64,000 bases of DNA from Talpa occidentalis (GCF_014898055.3 NW_023601433.1:45937876-46001875), one strand, 5' to 3'. Positions 1 to 12,776 are shown, counted from the first letter of the stretch. The notes: generated from the sequence alone by a model not told the origin. A program made the numbers and translations.

Positions 1-224
1 ATTATTTTAAGATTCAAGAATGCCCTAATAATAATAAAATAGAAAGTTGAATTTGTTATGTTAGGGGAAAATCCTTTAATTTTATTAATCACAATGTAGA
101 CATTTAATACAAAAAACATAGCTATAGTAGACAAAAAAAACACATGTTGAAGAATGATGTCATAGGTACTCCATCATGGTATTCTTCAATAAGGAATATC
201 TTGATATTAATAAACCATGGAATT

Positions 225-725
225 AAATCAATCTTTTTATTTTATTATTTTTTATTGAAGTACCATTGGTTTGCATCATTATTTAGTGTTTTTTTAAAGA
301 TTTATTTTATTTTTGCATAGAAGATCTGGGGTGTAGGCCAGAAGTGCAGGTGTGGGGTGAGGGTGAGAGGACACATTGGAGAAAGAGTGGGGAGCAGAAC
401 GGGCAGATCTACTGAAATACACTGCTGAGGGGAGTAGCAGGTGAGACAGGGGAGGTCTCTTGCACGATATGTGGGTTACTTCCCTGGTCAGGGACTGAAC
501 TAAGGCCATTGTAGTGAGCTATTGTGGTGACAGCACTGAGATTTAACCCCTAGGCCACCAGAGAGGCCCCTGGTTTGCATCATTTTTAGTATTTTGGTAG
601 ATAGGTTCTACCTCATCAATAGAGCTAAAGTAGTACACCCACAATCAAGCATCAAAGTCCACCACACAGTCCATTGTGCTGTCTCCCCAACTTTAAGTCA
701 ACTTTACAAACTAATATCTTACATT
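225..725 (-). mobile_element. Old L1 3' UTR fragment, interrupted by a SINE
   Basis: The stretch begins with the TTTTTATTGAAGTA pattern that marks the reverse complement of many mammalian L1 3' UTRs. It continues after the SINE at 292-570 with low-complexity, non-coding sequence of the same style. No coding part is seen. The assignment rests on similarity to other L1 3' ends in this window (for example 51395 and 62283) and is tentative. Confidence 0.4.
292..570 (-). mobile_element. tRNA-Glu-derived SINE, type B head
   Basis: Read on the minus strand it starts GGGGCCTCTCTGGTGGCCTA, keeps a tRNA-Glu-like head with GTGCTGTCACC at the anticodon-arm position, continues through the shared body (AGCAGTGTATTTCAGTA) and ends in TTCTATGCAAAAATAAA. 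It is flanked by a target-site duplication: TGGTTTGCATCATT at 267-280 and again at 571-584, followed on both sides by TTTAG. The copy is essentially full length. Frames across it are chance frames. Confidence 0.9.
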
Positions 726-739
726 TTCTTTTGCTGTGT

Positions 740-1972
740 CTTTTTTTTTTTAATATTTTATTTTATATAATTCTTACATCACATCATTTTTCATTTTCGC
801 ACAATGTATGCGTTTTCATTTTGATTATATTCCCTATACAATTGCACCCCTCCCCCCTTATTTTGACCCTAATCCTTCCTCTCCCTGCCTTCGTAGTGTG
901 TCTCTGGTTTATAGTTGCTTGTTGATTTTGATTTTCACTTTGTATAAATTAGTCTTTTCCTGGTCCTTTATTTAGGTTTTCTAAATTCCTGCTATGAGTG
1001 AGACCATCCATCCAGTATTTTTCTTTTTCTTTCTGACTTATTTCGCTGAGCATGATCCCTTCTAGCTCCATCCATGTTGCTGCAAACTGCATGTGTTTAT
1101 CTTTTTTGATTGCTGAGTAATATTCCATTGTGTTTATGTACCACATCTTCTTGATCCAGTCATCTATTTTTGGGCCTTTGGGTTGTTTCCAAAGCTTAGC
1201 TATTGTAAATAGTGCTGCTATAAACATAGGGATGCAGGTGCCCTTTGGAATTAATGTTTCTGTGTCCTTTGGGTAAATACCTGGGAGTGGAATTGCTGGA
1301 TCATATGGAAGCTCTATGTTTAGTAGGTCAAGAAATCTCCACACAGCTTTCCATAGTGGTTGGACCAGTTGCACTCCCACCAACAGTGCAGGAGAGTTCC
1401 TTTTTCTCCACAACCTCGCCAACATTTGTTGTTGCTAGTTTTTTTAATACGTGCCATTCTCACTGGTGTAAGATGGTGTCACATTGTAGTTTAGATTTGC
1501 ATTTCCCTGATTACAAGTGATGTTGAACATTTTTTCATATGCCTGTTGACCATTTGCATTTCCTCTTTGGAGAAGTTTCTTTTTAGCTCTTCTGCCCATT
1601 TTTTTGACTGGATTCTTTTCTTTGTTTTTGTTGATTCTCATCAGACTCTTTGTATATTTTTGTGATCAGTCCTTTATCATTAGTGTTGTGTGCAAAAATT
1701 TTTTCCCAGTTGGCAGGGTTTCTCTTTGTTTTGGTTATTATTTCTTTTTCTGTGTAGAAACTCTTTAATTTGATGTAGTCCCAGCTGTTTATCTTTGCCG
1801 TCACTATCACTGCTTTGGGTGATGTGTCTGTGAAGATGTCATTGAGGTGCATGTCATGTAGTGTTTCGCCTGTACTTCCTTCTATATATTTTATGGTTTC
1901 AAGTCTTATGTCTAGTTCTTTAATCCATTTTGAGTTGTTTTTTGTGCATGGTATGAGGTAGTAGTCTTAAAT
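740..1972 (-). mobile_element. Young L1, 5'-truncated, ORF2 C-terminus plus 3' UTR
   Basis: Translating the minus strand gives the conserved C-terminal segment of L1 ORF2 protein, including PKGTCIPMFIAALFTIAKLW and a MEYYSAIKKDKH block near 1115-1140. Upstream parts lie in other frames at 1444-1641 and 1583-1852, so the reading frame is broken by at least two shifts. The 3' UTR runs from about 948 down to 740 and ends in an A-rich tail, seen as TTTTTTTTTT on the plus strand near 740-750. The 5' end is truncated at about 1972, next to the following SINE. It cannot be functional because the polymerase and endonuclease domains are missing. Confidence 0.9.
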
Positions 1973-1984
1973 ATCTGCTTTCCA

Positions 1985-2248
1985 GGCCTCCCTGATTGCT
2001 CAGGCGGTTGAGCACAGCGCTGTGAAGCTGTCCACAGCCTCTGCAGCATGGGTTTGATCCCGGAAGCCCTGGGAGATGCCCAAATGGTGCAGCAGACCTG
2101 TCCTGTCTCGCCTGCGGCTCCCCTCAGCAGTGTATTTCTGTCGGTCTGCCTGTTCTGTTCCCCCGCTCTGTTTCTGGTGAGTACTCTCATCCTCCCATGC
2201 ATCTGGCCTGTACCCCAGTTCTTGAATGCATAAATAAATCTTTAAAAA
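1985..2248 (+). mobile_element. tRNA-Glu-derived SINE, type A head
   Basis: It begins GGCCTCCCTGATTGCTCAGG, has the type A segment GCGCTGTGAAGCTGTCCACA, a box-B-like GGTTTGATCCC at about 2050-2060, the shared body, and the tail GAATGCATAAATAAATCTTT. Flanking duplications are ATCTGCTTTCCA (1973-1984) and ATCTACTTTCCA (2249-2260), one mismatch in 12. It landed at the 5' edge of the neighbouring L1. Confidence 0.93.
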
Positions 2249-2260
2249 ATCTACTTTCCA

Positions 2261-2860
2261 TGATTTACTTATATATTAAGTAAATGTCAGTTTCCTTTTA
2301 GTTGTGCTCAACTATCCTGAAAGGTTTAAAATTTCATTCATCCCAACACAATTCCCAACTTGCTTAGTCCTTTATTTAATAAATCTATTTTTCAGAGCCC
2401 TCATGTTGAAGTCATGTTGACAGAATTCACTAGATTTCAAAATTTATTGATGACTACATTTGTCACCAGATCCTAAAATCTCACACTTTGCAAGTTCATG
2501 CGTTAGGCCTCACGGGATCCAGAATTAAATAATTCAGTTTTTAGACTTGCTTTATGAGCATATCATCATGTTGTGTCATGAATTTGTATCAATGGAAACA
2601 TTTTCTTTAGTGTTTTGTACTCTCACCTTTCCCCATGCGTTCCTATAACACACTCTCTTCACTTATGTCAGGAAACATTCTGTAATCATAGGAAAAGGTT
2701 TGCTGCCAGTTGACTGAAGTGAGACTATAAATACCTCCTCATAATTTCAAGTGAGAAAGATGAAATTAGAGCCATTTTCCATTTTCTCTTCTCCTGGGGG
2801 CCCAATTGCAAGCAATATTTTGAAGTAAATTTTTACGGTTCCCAAATTTAAATTTCTTTT
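2261..2860. other. Unassigned AT-rich stretch
   Basis: No open frame of note, no RNA gene and no repeat family that I can recognise. It may hold decayed repeats beyond recognition by eye. Confidence 0.4.
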
Positions 2861-3137
2861 TTTTAAAGATATATTTATTTATGAATACAAGAACCGGGGT
2901 ATAGGCCAGAGATGTGTGTGTGGGGTGTGTGTGAGAGGAATCACCAGAGACCAAGTGGGGAGCAGAACAGGCAGATGTACTGAAAAACACTGCTGAGGGG
3001 AGCAGTGGGTGAGTCAGGAGAGGTCTGCTGCACCATGTGGGTTATCTCCCTGGCCGGGAGATCGAACTTGTGCTGCAGGGGCTGCAGATAGTTTCATAGT
3101 GCTGTGTCTTAACCCCTTGAGCCACCAGGGAGGCCCC
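2861..3137 (-). mobile_element. tRNA-Glu-derived SINE, type A head
   Basis: The minus strand reads GGGGCCTCCCTGGTGGCTCA, then a type A head (CAGCACTATGAAACTATCTG), the shared body with AGCAGTGTTTTTCAGTACAT, and the tail TTCATAAATAAATATATCTT. The flanks carry an imperfect duplication: AAATTTAAATTTCT at 2844-2857 and AAATTTATACTTCT at 3138-3151, 12 of 14 matching. Confidence 0.92.
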
Positions 3138-3151
3138 AAATTTATACTTCT

Positions 3152-4875
3152 GACTCTGCTCTGTGATCATAAACATAGCTACTTCTTAAGATGTATAATT
3201 GTTCAACAAATCTGTGATTTGGAACAGAACACCGAACTTAACACACATTGTCTATGCATTCAAATAGTGCTGTGGCATGACTGGATATAGACATTGAATA
3301 ATTGATGTTTTGTTCTTGCTTCTTTAGACAACATGGTGGCACAACTGATAATTCCTTCATGGCTGGTTACTGTGATTAGGTTCTTTGTGCCCTTTTTATC
3401 ACATATCACAGCATCCCCTTCTCCCTTTGTGTAGTGCTACCTGGTAGCATTCATACCAAGTTATAGTGAAACTTTTTCCTACTTTTGCTGCATTGCCAGT
3501 TTACCTTGTGAAAATGATCATCCTTGAAGAATTTTTGTTTTTATCTCTATATCATTTTGTTATATATTTGGGCAGGAGGTAAGTCTCGCAGTTAAACTCC
3601 TCTGCATTCTGCCTAAACAGAGTGTGATCATTTCTGAATATCAATGATCTTCTCTTGTTAAGGAAGAAAATCACTTAAGTGTAACATCTCTATCCCAATG
3701 GGAAGCAATAATCTAGCAGATGCTTTCTTACATGATTACAGGTTTATTTTATTTTTATAATGTGTTTTTTTATGACTGCTAAATCAGAGAACCGTTTGGC
3801 TTTATTAGCTAATAGTTTTAAAGTTCTAAATACATGTAATTTTATAGATATGAAAGAATATGAGAATATAGTCTAGAATCTTCAAAATTTTTGTAACTTA
3901 GTTAGGAAGACAAATTAAAAATTATAGAGTAGTTAATTATAACTTGACTGAGCAGTCAGAGTGAGATTACATAACATTCATTAATTAACTGGCAAATGGA
4001 AGATGTTGTCAGTTATTGCTTTTACTCTCCTTTGGCTTAGATTAACAACTAAAACATACTGAATTAATCATTGTGCCTGCCTACTTATTTGATGTATGGA
4101 ACACAGCTAAAACCACCAGTTAGGAACAATAGGATGTAGGAACAACAGTATGTATTGGTAAGGAACAAGTAAGGAACAACAGCATGTATTGGTGGGGGTG
4201 CATCCTCAGTGACCTTTCTTGCCTTGCCTTTTAAGAAATTACTCTAAAATATCTATTCTCTGTGACAAGAAGCATTGACAGTTTGTAGGAAAAAAAATTC
4301 TGATTAGAATTCAGTTCTAAATTTAGAGCAAAAATATCTAGATTCTTCTGATGGTGGCTCTCTGTAAGCTATGGACATCAGACATGAACGGAAGTGGCAT
4401 CTGAGTTTTAAGTTCCAAAATAGAAGTAAAGATAGTCTAATAAAGGATCAAGGTATAATACGATAGGACATTTTGTGTTTATTTTTTCTCTTTTAATAAT
4501 GTTATAAATTGCTACTAGAGAATTAGGAAGTGGAATTCATTTTAAGAAACTTTTTACAATTACAAGATTTTTAAGGTCCTGTATATAATAAATTAAACAA
4601 GGGGTGAACATTTTAAGCAATTATTTGGAAGTCTTTCTTCAAAGGTTATACAAGTGTGACATTTTCAAATATGATCATAAAGTTTGTACTTATTCTATAA
4701 GTACAAATGAAAAAAACTCTCATGATAATGTCTCTGAAAAACAGATTTTATTGCTCTTAATAGTGAACCCACTCTTTTGATTAGAACAAACCTTCTTCAA
4801 AAATATGAAGTGACATTTGCACACAGTATCTTTAGAAAGGCACCATTAAAACATACGGAACAGAAAAAAAAGGGG
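3152..4875. other. Unassigned AT-rich stretch with a short local duplication
   Basis: No gene-like frame. An imperfect direct repeat of about 22 bp (AGGAACAACAGTATGTATTG type) occurs at 4138-4159 and 4171-4192, a 33 bp period. Otherwise I see no recognisable element. Confidence 0.4.
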
Positions 4876-5134
4876 GGCCTCCCTGGTGGTGAAGACAGTT
4901 GAGCTCGGCACTGTGAGGCTGTCCACAGCCTCTGCAGCACAGGTTCGATCCCCGCCATCCAGCGAGAATCCCACATGGCACAGCAGACCTCTCCTGTCGC
5001 ACCTGCTGCTCCCCTCAGCAGTGTATTTCGTCAGTCTGCCTGTTCTGTTCTCCACTCTGTCTCTGGTGAATCCTCTCACCCTCCCGCGCCTATACCCTGG
5101 TTCTTATATAAATCTTTAAAAATTAAAAAAAAAT
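4876..5134 (+). mobile_element. tRNA-Glu-derived SINE, type A head
   Basis: It begins GGCCTCCCTGGTGGTGAAGA, has GCACTGTGAGGCTGTCCACA and a perfect box B, GGTTCGATCCC (4942-4952), then AGCAGTGTATTTCGTCAGTC and a tail TATAAATCTTTAAAAATT. Flanks: ATACGGAACAGA (4853-4864) and ATATGGGACAGA (5135-5146), 10 of 12 matching. Confidence 0.92.
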
Positions 5135-5146
5135 ATATGGGACAGA

Positions 5147-8100
5147 TAACAGATAATATTGTCAGCAATCACATTAACACAAACTAGAACTTGTTAGTAC
5201 AGTTACCAAAGTCAGTTGATATACAATTTTTGTGAGTTGTAGTGAGACAAGGGGTGAAGTGAAGGAGTTATTCACAATCCTCTGAAAATAAGGCTGCTTA
5301 TTCCTTTGTAATTCTCCCAAGTTTTTCTCCTATCATTGCTAGGAAAAGAGAAGTCACCTTGTCTTTTCTACAACTGTAAATATTTTTTTTTATTTTATTT
5401 ATATTTATATTTATTTTATCTTTTATTAATTTCCACCTGGTACACAGCAGAAAGTGGACCACAGCAGAAAGTGGACCACAGCAGTCCCCAGTGTACTGAT
5501 GCTCTTTGGAGGATGTGTTTTATAATCTTTACAAATGAAACAGAAGTGTTCTGTCCCCAACACAAATCTCCCGTTTCATTCTTTCTTTACTTCTTTTCAC
5601 TTTTTTTTTAATTTCTTTCCTTCTCTTCTAACTTATGTTTTTGAAATTTACTCGTTAGTGACCAGAAAGAAAGGCAAGGCAAAGAGAATTCTTCCAATTC
5701 CATTTTGTCTCCAGTAAAGACATCCTCATACTATGAATTTGTGATGTTGCTTCTGTGTTTGCTGTCTTGGAAATTAACTAGTACAATAAAATATTTCTTT
5801 TGAAATTTCACTCATGACTTGTGGACTCAAGAGGAAAGGAAATGGAAAAAAAGGAGAAAGATGAAAACTGTTTCTGGCCTTAGTCATCTTTCAGTTTCTG
5901 TTCATTGAGTAACAAAGAAAAATAAACACTTGCATGGTTCAGTTGGCTGCACAGGCGGTCTCAGAATACAAAAGTGCCATTGCTAGTCTATTTTCTCTTT
6001 GCTATTTGATAAAATATTACATGTGGCTTTCAGATGGCAGTGGATGAGAGTACCACATGTTTCCTCACATACATCACTTTTTAATGTTGATTTCATGTGT
6101 TCGCACTGTAGAATAATCAGAATCCTCGTTAATTCTGTTTCAATCTTCCATTAGTCCTGCACAAAGACATATTTACATCTTCCGTTTTACTGCTGCAAGA
6201 AGTGAAAGGACACCAATGACTACTAAGGTGTTGTAAAATAGCTTCTTATTTTTTTTTTTATTACATGCATACAAAGATGAGGAGCTCTTCTCTAAGTAGT
6301 GCATCATTTTGACCTAATCCATTTTTGGATTTTTCCTATAAATAGCATCTACCCAGCAAAAAGATATCAGAAACTGGCCTTGGTGGATCAGAGTAAAACC
6401 AGTGAAATCAGAAACCAAGTATTTCTAATACTATCTTATAAATAACAAAATTAATGTATTCATATGCCTTTCTATTTCTATTGCCCATTCCCTAGTTCAG
6501 ACAAATTCTTGTTCATACTACTGCAGCAAGTTTTCAAACTGCTCTGACTGCATCCATTCTCATTTCCTTCCAACCCTTTTCCTACATGGGAGTGAAGAGC
6601 ATTTATCCAAACTGCAAATACACTGGCAGCATTTGAAAGAAAAGCAGTATCTTCCCATCATTTTAATTTTTTTCTAAACCTTGTATTTGCAACATATCTA
6701 CCCTTTGTCTGATTCTTTAGCCTCACATTTGGCAAACTCCTTTTGAGTCTACATAGTCCTTGGTCTAAAATATTTAGTTTCTGAACGTTCATAATTTCCC
6801 ATGTAAAAGAGGATGTTTCTTTCCTCATTTTAAGTTCTCTTTTACATGTTCCATATCATCCCTTTTTGTCATAGTCCTCATCATACATTAGGTAATCATT
6901 ACATAACTCCTGTCTTCTTAACTAGTATAGTGCACTATGAAAACAGAGACATTGCCTGTTCTTTGGTTTTATATTAGCTCACAAAAGGACGGCACAGAGA
7001 AAAATGTGTATTAACTAACTTAAATGAACAAACATGCTAGATAATCATATTGTGCCTGAATGGCTGAAAGTAATATGTTAAATTGAAGTGAAATAGCCTC
7101 TTACAAGGACTATGAAGAAGAAATTGAGAAATGAATTTTTTTTCCCCTGAGAACCAAACTCAAACTGACAGTTAATCAGAAAGAAAATCTTCTTTAAAAC
7201 AATCTCTAAGAAGAAATGGGTTGAAATGGAAAGTGCAACGTTTATATGTTTGATATGAGGAAGATTCTTTAAGTTTAATAAAATAGAATTAATTCCCATT
7301 TTATATTTGGCATCCCAAACGTCTAACACTAAATAACAACCATCTTCATATTATGTACAGCAGACAAAGATCGATTCAATTCATGACTGAGAAAATGTCA
7401 TCGTGAGGACAAAGGGGGTGCCAATCCAGGGTTCGAAGGCCATGCAGTAAATTAGAGAAAAGCAATGGTTTCAGTGTTTGAAAATAATAAACACAAAGAA
7501 AATTCTATTTGGGATTACCTTGTGGAATTTTGCATTAAATTCCTAATGCATTTTTCTCTCTAACATTCTATGATTTGGTTAAACAAGTGTTTATTTTACC
7601 CACAGCATTCATACTATCAGATATTTTACTCATGTTTGCTTTAGTTATTTCAAGAATAAAAAAATCTAGTCATTTAAGTTCATCATGTACATGATAGTTA
7701 TTTAAACCCTTTAATAATTTTGGCTGTCAAAATAATCTAAATTCTATGAAAGCAATAAAATGCCATATTTTACCTCTTATTTCATGATGACATTTTATAA
7801 CACTTTGTTTTCTGAAAAGCTAGACTATTTCCATAATTCACTTATTCTTATGTAATTGCAATCTAACTGTAGAAGCATAGTAGAATAGTTTCATTAAGAA
7901 GGCTAACACATTTAAAATCTCCATTCCAAATGTAATGTAGTTTCTGGAGATGAGTTATTGCTTATATGCATTTATTATGCAAACATACATGCATTTAGTC
8001 ACACTTATATTTTTATAAATTATAAATCACTGGATTTTATTAATAGTGTGGCTTTTAATATAGTGGAGAATATATGTGACTATGAATTAGACAGAGGGGT

Positions 8101-9638
8101 GATATTAAAACAAGGCAGCATAAGATATCACTGGTAACACCTGCCCTCCTCAAACTACTGGCCAGGAGTCCATGAACACATTACTTTCTTCTGTACGAAC
8201 CCTTTGTTTGCCCAACACTCTGTCCCTGACATCACATTACAGGTAGGGAAGACTGATTGGCAAATGGAGGGAAGGAAATAAACATTACATAATACTAGAT
8301 CAAGGTTGTGCTCTACCATCCTGCTTGCTCCCTTTCCTAAGTTTGTGAACCTAAACCCTCTCTTTCCCATTGAATTTACCATAGGAGTTAGCAAATCATG
8401 CCACTTAAGCATCTTTGGTATGAGAACCAACTTGGAGACCTTTATAATTTTAAAACTATATCCTACCACCTGGGGATATTTTTTGATCAGGGAAAAATAC
8501 CAATTGATTTCTTATATCCAGATTAGAATTTTTAGCAAAAGAGTTCAAACACAATCCCGTGAATTATTGCTGGCAAAGGATACTAGTTGTTTCTCTTTCA
8601 TTTTGTTTTGAGTTGGGTATCCCCAAAATGTCTCAATTATATTTATAGCTCTTTGAATGTCAAAATGTTTAGCACCTTTAAACATTTGCCATAGCACAAG
8701 TCTGTTCAAAACGTAACTCTAATGCACTTTTGCCTGCTTTTATCATGTAGTGCTTTACCAGACGTGCTATTATTTTTAGGAGACTGTAGTCTCATGTGTA
8801 GCATAAGTAATGGAGTCCCTAGTGTTACAAGCTAAATGCATATATCCCCCAGAGAGAAATAGTCATTTCACTCTCAACCTTTTTCCCTACTGTTACCAAG
8901 CAATAAGGTCCTCTCCCTGTGCACATAGATCAGAATGACATCAGGAATTTGGGAGATCAGCTTTATTTATCAATCAAATGACAAGTTGGTAGTAGAGAAA
9001 CTCAAATTTACCTCCCCATTAAGGAAGAAAATTAGGTTTCATAGATTATGGGGGCCGGGTTTGAGAACAGATGAGTTAAATTTTATTTGCTAACAAACAG
9101 AGGGAGAGGGGAGGCAATGACATGAGAACTTGGCTGAAGTTCAGTGGCTAGTTACAGGACACTTCATACATGAAGTATGAAAAATTTTTTTTAGATAACT
9201 AGAGTTTTGCACTCTGTGTGCCCCTCCTCTAGGTAGCGATTTCCTTCTCTGTATTCTCAGTTCCCAGCCAACCTGCAGAGCAGACAGACCTGCAGTCAAT
9301 GGGTAGTAGTTCTAGCTAGGAGGAACTTCAGTTTCACAATATTAAATACATTGATTTCCTTGGTTATAATGTTACTTACCATGGGAAAGTTTCAGGTATA
9401 GCAAATCTTCTGAAAAACTTAATATTATATGACAGCACTGTCACAGGTTCTATATTTTCCCATGTTATGCTAGACTTTTTTAGTGCACATAATAATTTGG
9501 TGGTCTAAAAATAAAAATCCTTATCTATATGACATCACTATCACTATGCAGCAATAACTATCTCTATTTTTTTTTAATTCTGTTGGATACTGTGATATAA
9601 CAGGTATAATCTTAGCACTGATCGTTGAAAAACCATTT
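5147..9638. other. Long unassigned AT-rich region
   Basis: About 4.5 kb without a supported gene or an assignable transposon. Open frames are short and lack recognisable domains; the 104-codon frame at 8155-8469 has no family signature. There are T-rich runs at 5384-5440 and a 17 bp tandem duplication at 5444-5484. Unmasked single-copy sequence or very old repeats are both possible. Confidence 0.4.
5444..5484. repeat. Short tandem duplication, 17 bp unit, 2.4 copies
   Basis: The unit ACAGCAGAAAGTGGACC occurs at 5444-5460 and 5461-5477, followed by a partial third copy ACAGCAG. The full copies are identical, which points to a fairly recent slippage or duplication event. Confidence 0.9.
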
Positions 9639-9652
9639 AAAATATGAATATA

Positions 9653-9922
9653 GGGCCTCCCCTGGTGGCGCAGGCAGTTGAATGCAGCACTGTGAAGCTG
9701 TCCGCAGCCTCTGCAGTGCCGGTTAGATTCCTGCCGGCCGGCGAGTGTCCCACATGGTGCGGCAAACTCTCCTGTCACACCCGCTGCTCCCCTCAGCAGT
9801 GTATTTCGTCAGTCTGCCTGTTCTGTTCCCTGCTCTGTCTCTGGTGAATCCTTTCACCCTCCTACGTATCTGGCCTGTACCCCGGTTTTTGTGTAAATGA
9901 ATAAATAAATCTTTAAAAAAAT
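9653..9922 (+). mobile_element. tRNA-Glu-derived SINE, type A head, young
   Basis: It begins GGGCCTCCCCTGGTGGCGCA with a good box A core (TGGCGCAGG), followed by GCACTGTGAAGCTGTCCGCA, the shared body, and the tail GTGTAAATGAATAAATAAAT. The target-site duplication AAAATATGAATATA is perfect over 14 bp (9639-9652 and 9923-9936), suggesting a fairly recent insertion. Confidence 0.95.
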
Positions 9923-10082
9923 AAAATATGAATATAATAATCAATGGTATCAATCACTTTTGAAAATGACTTTCTCTTTGTAATCTGTCACTTCACTCTT
10001 CTGACTTATTGTTTCTAATAGGTTGTTAGTAGAATCTCTAGTACTCCACCAGTACCATACTTTTAAAATAGTTCAATTCTAT

Positions 10083-11415
10083 ATATAACAAGCCAACAGC
10101 CAGTATCATTCTCAATGGTGAAAAGCTGAAAGCAATTCCATTGAGATCTGGAACAAGACAAGGATGTCCACTCCCACCACTGCTTTTCAATATAATACTG
10201 GAAGTATTATAGCCAGAGCAATAAGACAAGAGAAAGACATACAAGGAATCCAAATAGGAAAAGAAGAAGTCAAACTATCACTATTTGAAGATGATATAAT
10301 AATATACATAGAGAACCCCAAAAACTCCACAGAAAAACTAATTCAACTCATCAATCAGTTCAGTAAAGTGGCATGATACAAAATCAACACGCAAAAGTCA
10401 GTAGCCTTCCTATACACAAACAATAAATCTGAAGAAGAAGAAATTAAAAAACCCATCCCTTTCATTATCAAAACAAAAAAAATCAAATATTTGGGAATAA
10501 ATCTAACAAAAGAGGTAAAGGACTTATACAAAGAAAACTATAAAACACTGTTAAAAGAAATAGAAGAAGACACAAAGAAATGGAAAGACATCCCCTGCTC
10601 ATGGATTGGAAGAATAAACATTATTAAAATGGCCATCCTACCAAAAGCAATATACAGATTCAATGCTATTCCAATCAAAATTTCAATGTCATTCTTCAAA
10701 GAAATAGAACAATTATTGATGAAATTCATATGGAATCACAAAAATCCCCGAATAGCCAAAGCTCTCCTGAAAAAAAAAAAGAAGGGAATGGAGGCATCAC
10801 ACTCCCAGACTTCAAACTATACTACAAAGCCATAATCATCAAAACTGCATGGTATTGACCCAAGAACAGACACACAGACCAATGGAATCAAATAGAAAAT
10901 CCAGAAATAAACCCACAGATTTATGGTCAACTAATCTTTGACAAAGGAGCAAAGACTATGCATTGGAGCAAAGAAAGTTTGTTCAATAAATGGTGCTGGG
11001 AAAACTGGGTCACTACATGCAAAAGAATGAAGCTTGACCACCACCTCACACCATACACAAAAATCAACTCAAAATGGATTAAAGAACTAGACATAAGACC
11101 TGAAACCATAAAATATATAGAAGGAAATATAGGTGAAACACTACGTGATTTGCACATCAAAGACATCTTTACAGACACATCACCCAAAGCAGTGATAGTG
11201 AAGGCAAAGATAAACAGCTGGGACTACATCAAATTAAAGAGCTTCTGCACAGCAAAAGAGACAATAACAACAACAAAGAGAAACCCCACCGACTGGGAGA
11301 ACATTTTTGCACACAACACTAATGATAAAGGACTGATCACAAAAATCTGCAAAGAGCTGATGAGACTCAACAACAACAAAGAAAATAATGGGCAGTCAAA
11401 AAATGGGTAGTAAAA
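10083..11415 (+). pseudogene. L1 ORF2 fragment, reverse transcriptase to C-terminal region
   Basis: The plus strand encodes the L1 reverse transcriptase core ([11 protein letters not shown] near 10140-10175), the metal-binding motif in changed form ([12 protein letters not shown] near 10275-10310 instead of FADD), and then [19 protein letters not shown] and later [14 protein letters not shown] interrupts the frame at about 10375, directly after FSKVA; a frame change follows after 10780. It starts and stops inside ORF2 with no poly(A), so both ends are truncated. L1 ORF2 normally supplies endonuclease and reverse transcriptase in a nuclear and cytoplasmic RNP; this copy is dead. Confidence 0.92.
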
Positions 11416-11454
11416 ATTTTACTTAAAAATTTTGTTTTTAAGAGACTGTTTTGG

Positions 11455-12434
11455 GAGCATTTTTTTATATTTTATTTTATATAATTCTTACATCATTTTT
11501 CATTTTTGCACAATGTATGCATTTTCATTTTGGTTATATTCCCCATACAATTGCACCCCGCCTTATTTTGACCCTAATCCTTCCTCTCCCCATCCCTCTC
11601 CCCTCCCCCATAGTGTGTCTCTGGTTTATAGTTGCTTGTTGATTTTGATTTTTACTTTGTATAAATTAGTCTTTTTCCTGGTCCCTTATTTAGGTTTTCC
11701 AAATTCCTGCTATGAGTGAGACCATACAGTATTTTTCTTTTTCTTTCTGACTTATTTCGCTGAGCATGAACCCTTCTAGCTCCATCCATGTTGCTGCAAA
11801 CTGCATGTGTTTATCTTTTTTGATTGCTGAGTAATATTCCATGGTGTATATGTACCACTTCTTCTTGATCCAGTCATCTATTTTTGGGCCTTTGGGTTGT
11901 TTCCATAGCTTAGCTATTGTAAATAGTGCTGCTATAAACATAGGGATGCAGGTGCCCTTTGGAATTAATGTTTCTGTGTCCTTTGGGTAAATACCTAGGA
12001 GTGGAATTGCTGGATCATATGGAAGCTCTATCTTTAGTAGGTCAAGAAATGGCCACATGAACACGGATGCAAAAATCCTCAATAAAAGTTTAGTTATCAG
12101 AATCCAACAATGTATCCATAAGATAATTCACCACAACCAAGTAGGATTTATTCCAGGGATACAAGGATGGTTTAACATCCGAAAATCAATCAATGTTATC
12201 CAACACATCAACAAAAAGAATAACAAAAACCATATGATAATATCAATAGATTCTGAGAAAACTTTTGATGAAGTACAACACCCATTTATGATAAAGGCCC
12301 TTGAAATTCTCGGGATACAAGGAACATACCTCAACATCATAAAGACCATATATGACAAGCACACAGCCAGTATCATTCTCAATGGCGAAAAGCTGAAAGC
12401 ATTTCCATTAAGATCTGGAACAAGACAAGGATGT
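11455..12434 (-). mobile_element. Inverted (twin-primed) young L1 insertion
   Basis: Two joined L1 pieces point towards each other. From 11458 to about 12050 the minus strand carries the ORF2 C-terminus (with PKGTCIPMFIAALFTIAKLW and MEYYSAIKKDKH) and the 3' UTR ending in an A-rich tail at the left edge. From about 12052 to 12434 the plus strand carries an earlier ORF2 segment ([16 protein letters not shown], then [16 protein letters not shown], ending at TRQGC). A sense 3' half joined to an inverted 5' half is the standard product of twin priming during L1 integration. I could not find a convincing flanking duplication. Confidence 0.8.
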
Positions 12435-12439
12435 GAGAG

Positions 12440-12776
12440 TGGACATTTTTGATTCATAGTAAAATTTGGCAGCAGGTACAAGTATTTCCCATATAACCTC
12501 TGCCCCAACATACACATCACCTCTTCCACTGTCAAAATGCTGCACCAGAAAGGAACAATCATAACAAATGATGACTTATATCACTACATCATTATCACCC
12601 ATATTTCAGAGTTTACATTAGGTTTACTTTTGGTGCGCTGCATCTGTAATTTTGACATGTACCCTCCACTATAGTATCATAAAGTATAGTTTTAGTGACC
12701 TAAAAATTCTCTGTATCCCATCTATTCACCTTTTCGTTCCCCTTTGATCTATTGGGCAACACGCAATATCGCCTTT
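12440..12776 (-). mobile_element. Possible old L1 3' UTR fragment
   Basis: The segment around 12650-12730 (GACATGTACCCTCCACTATA, then a CTAAAAATTCTCTGTATCCC block) resembles the reverse-complement 3' UTR of older mammalian L1 families. The rest of the stretch is too diverged to place. The next SINE sits at its right edge. Confidence 0.4.

Noticed and set aside
949..1425. 158-codon minus-strand frame as a host gene
   Set aside because: It is the C-terminus of L1 ORF2; the same protein segment recurs at 11690-12082.
11440..12450. Target-site duplication of the twin-primed L1
   Set aside because: GGGAGCATTTTT on the left and GTGGACATTTTT on the right look alike, but the match is too poor and T-rich to trust.
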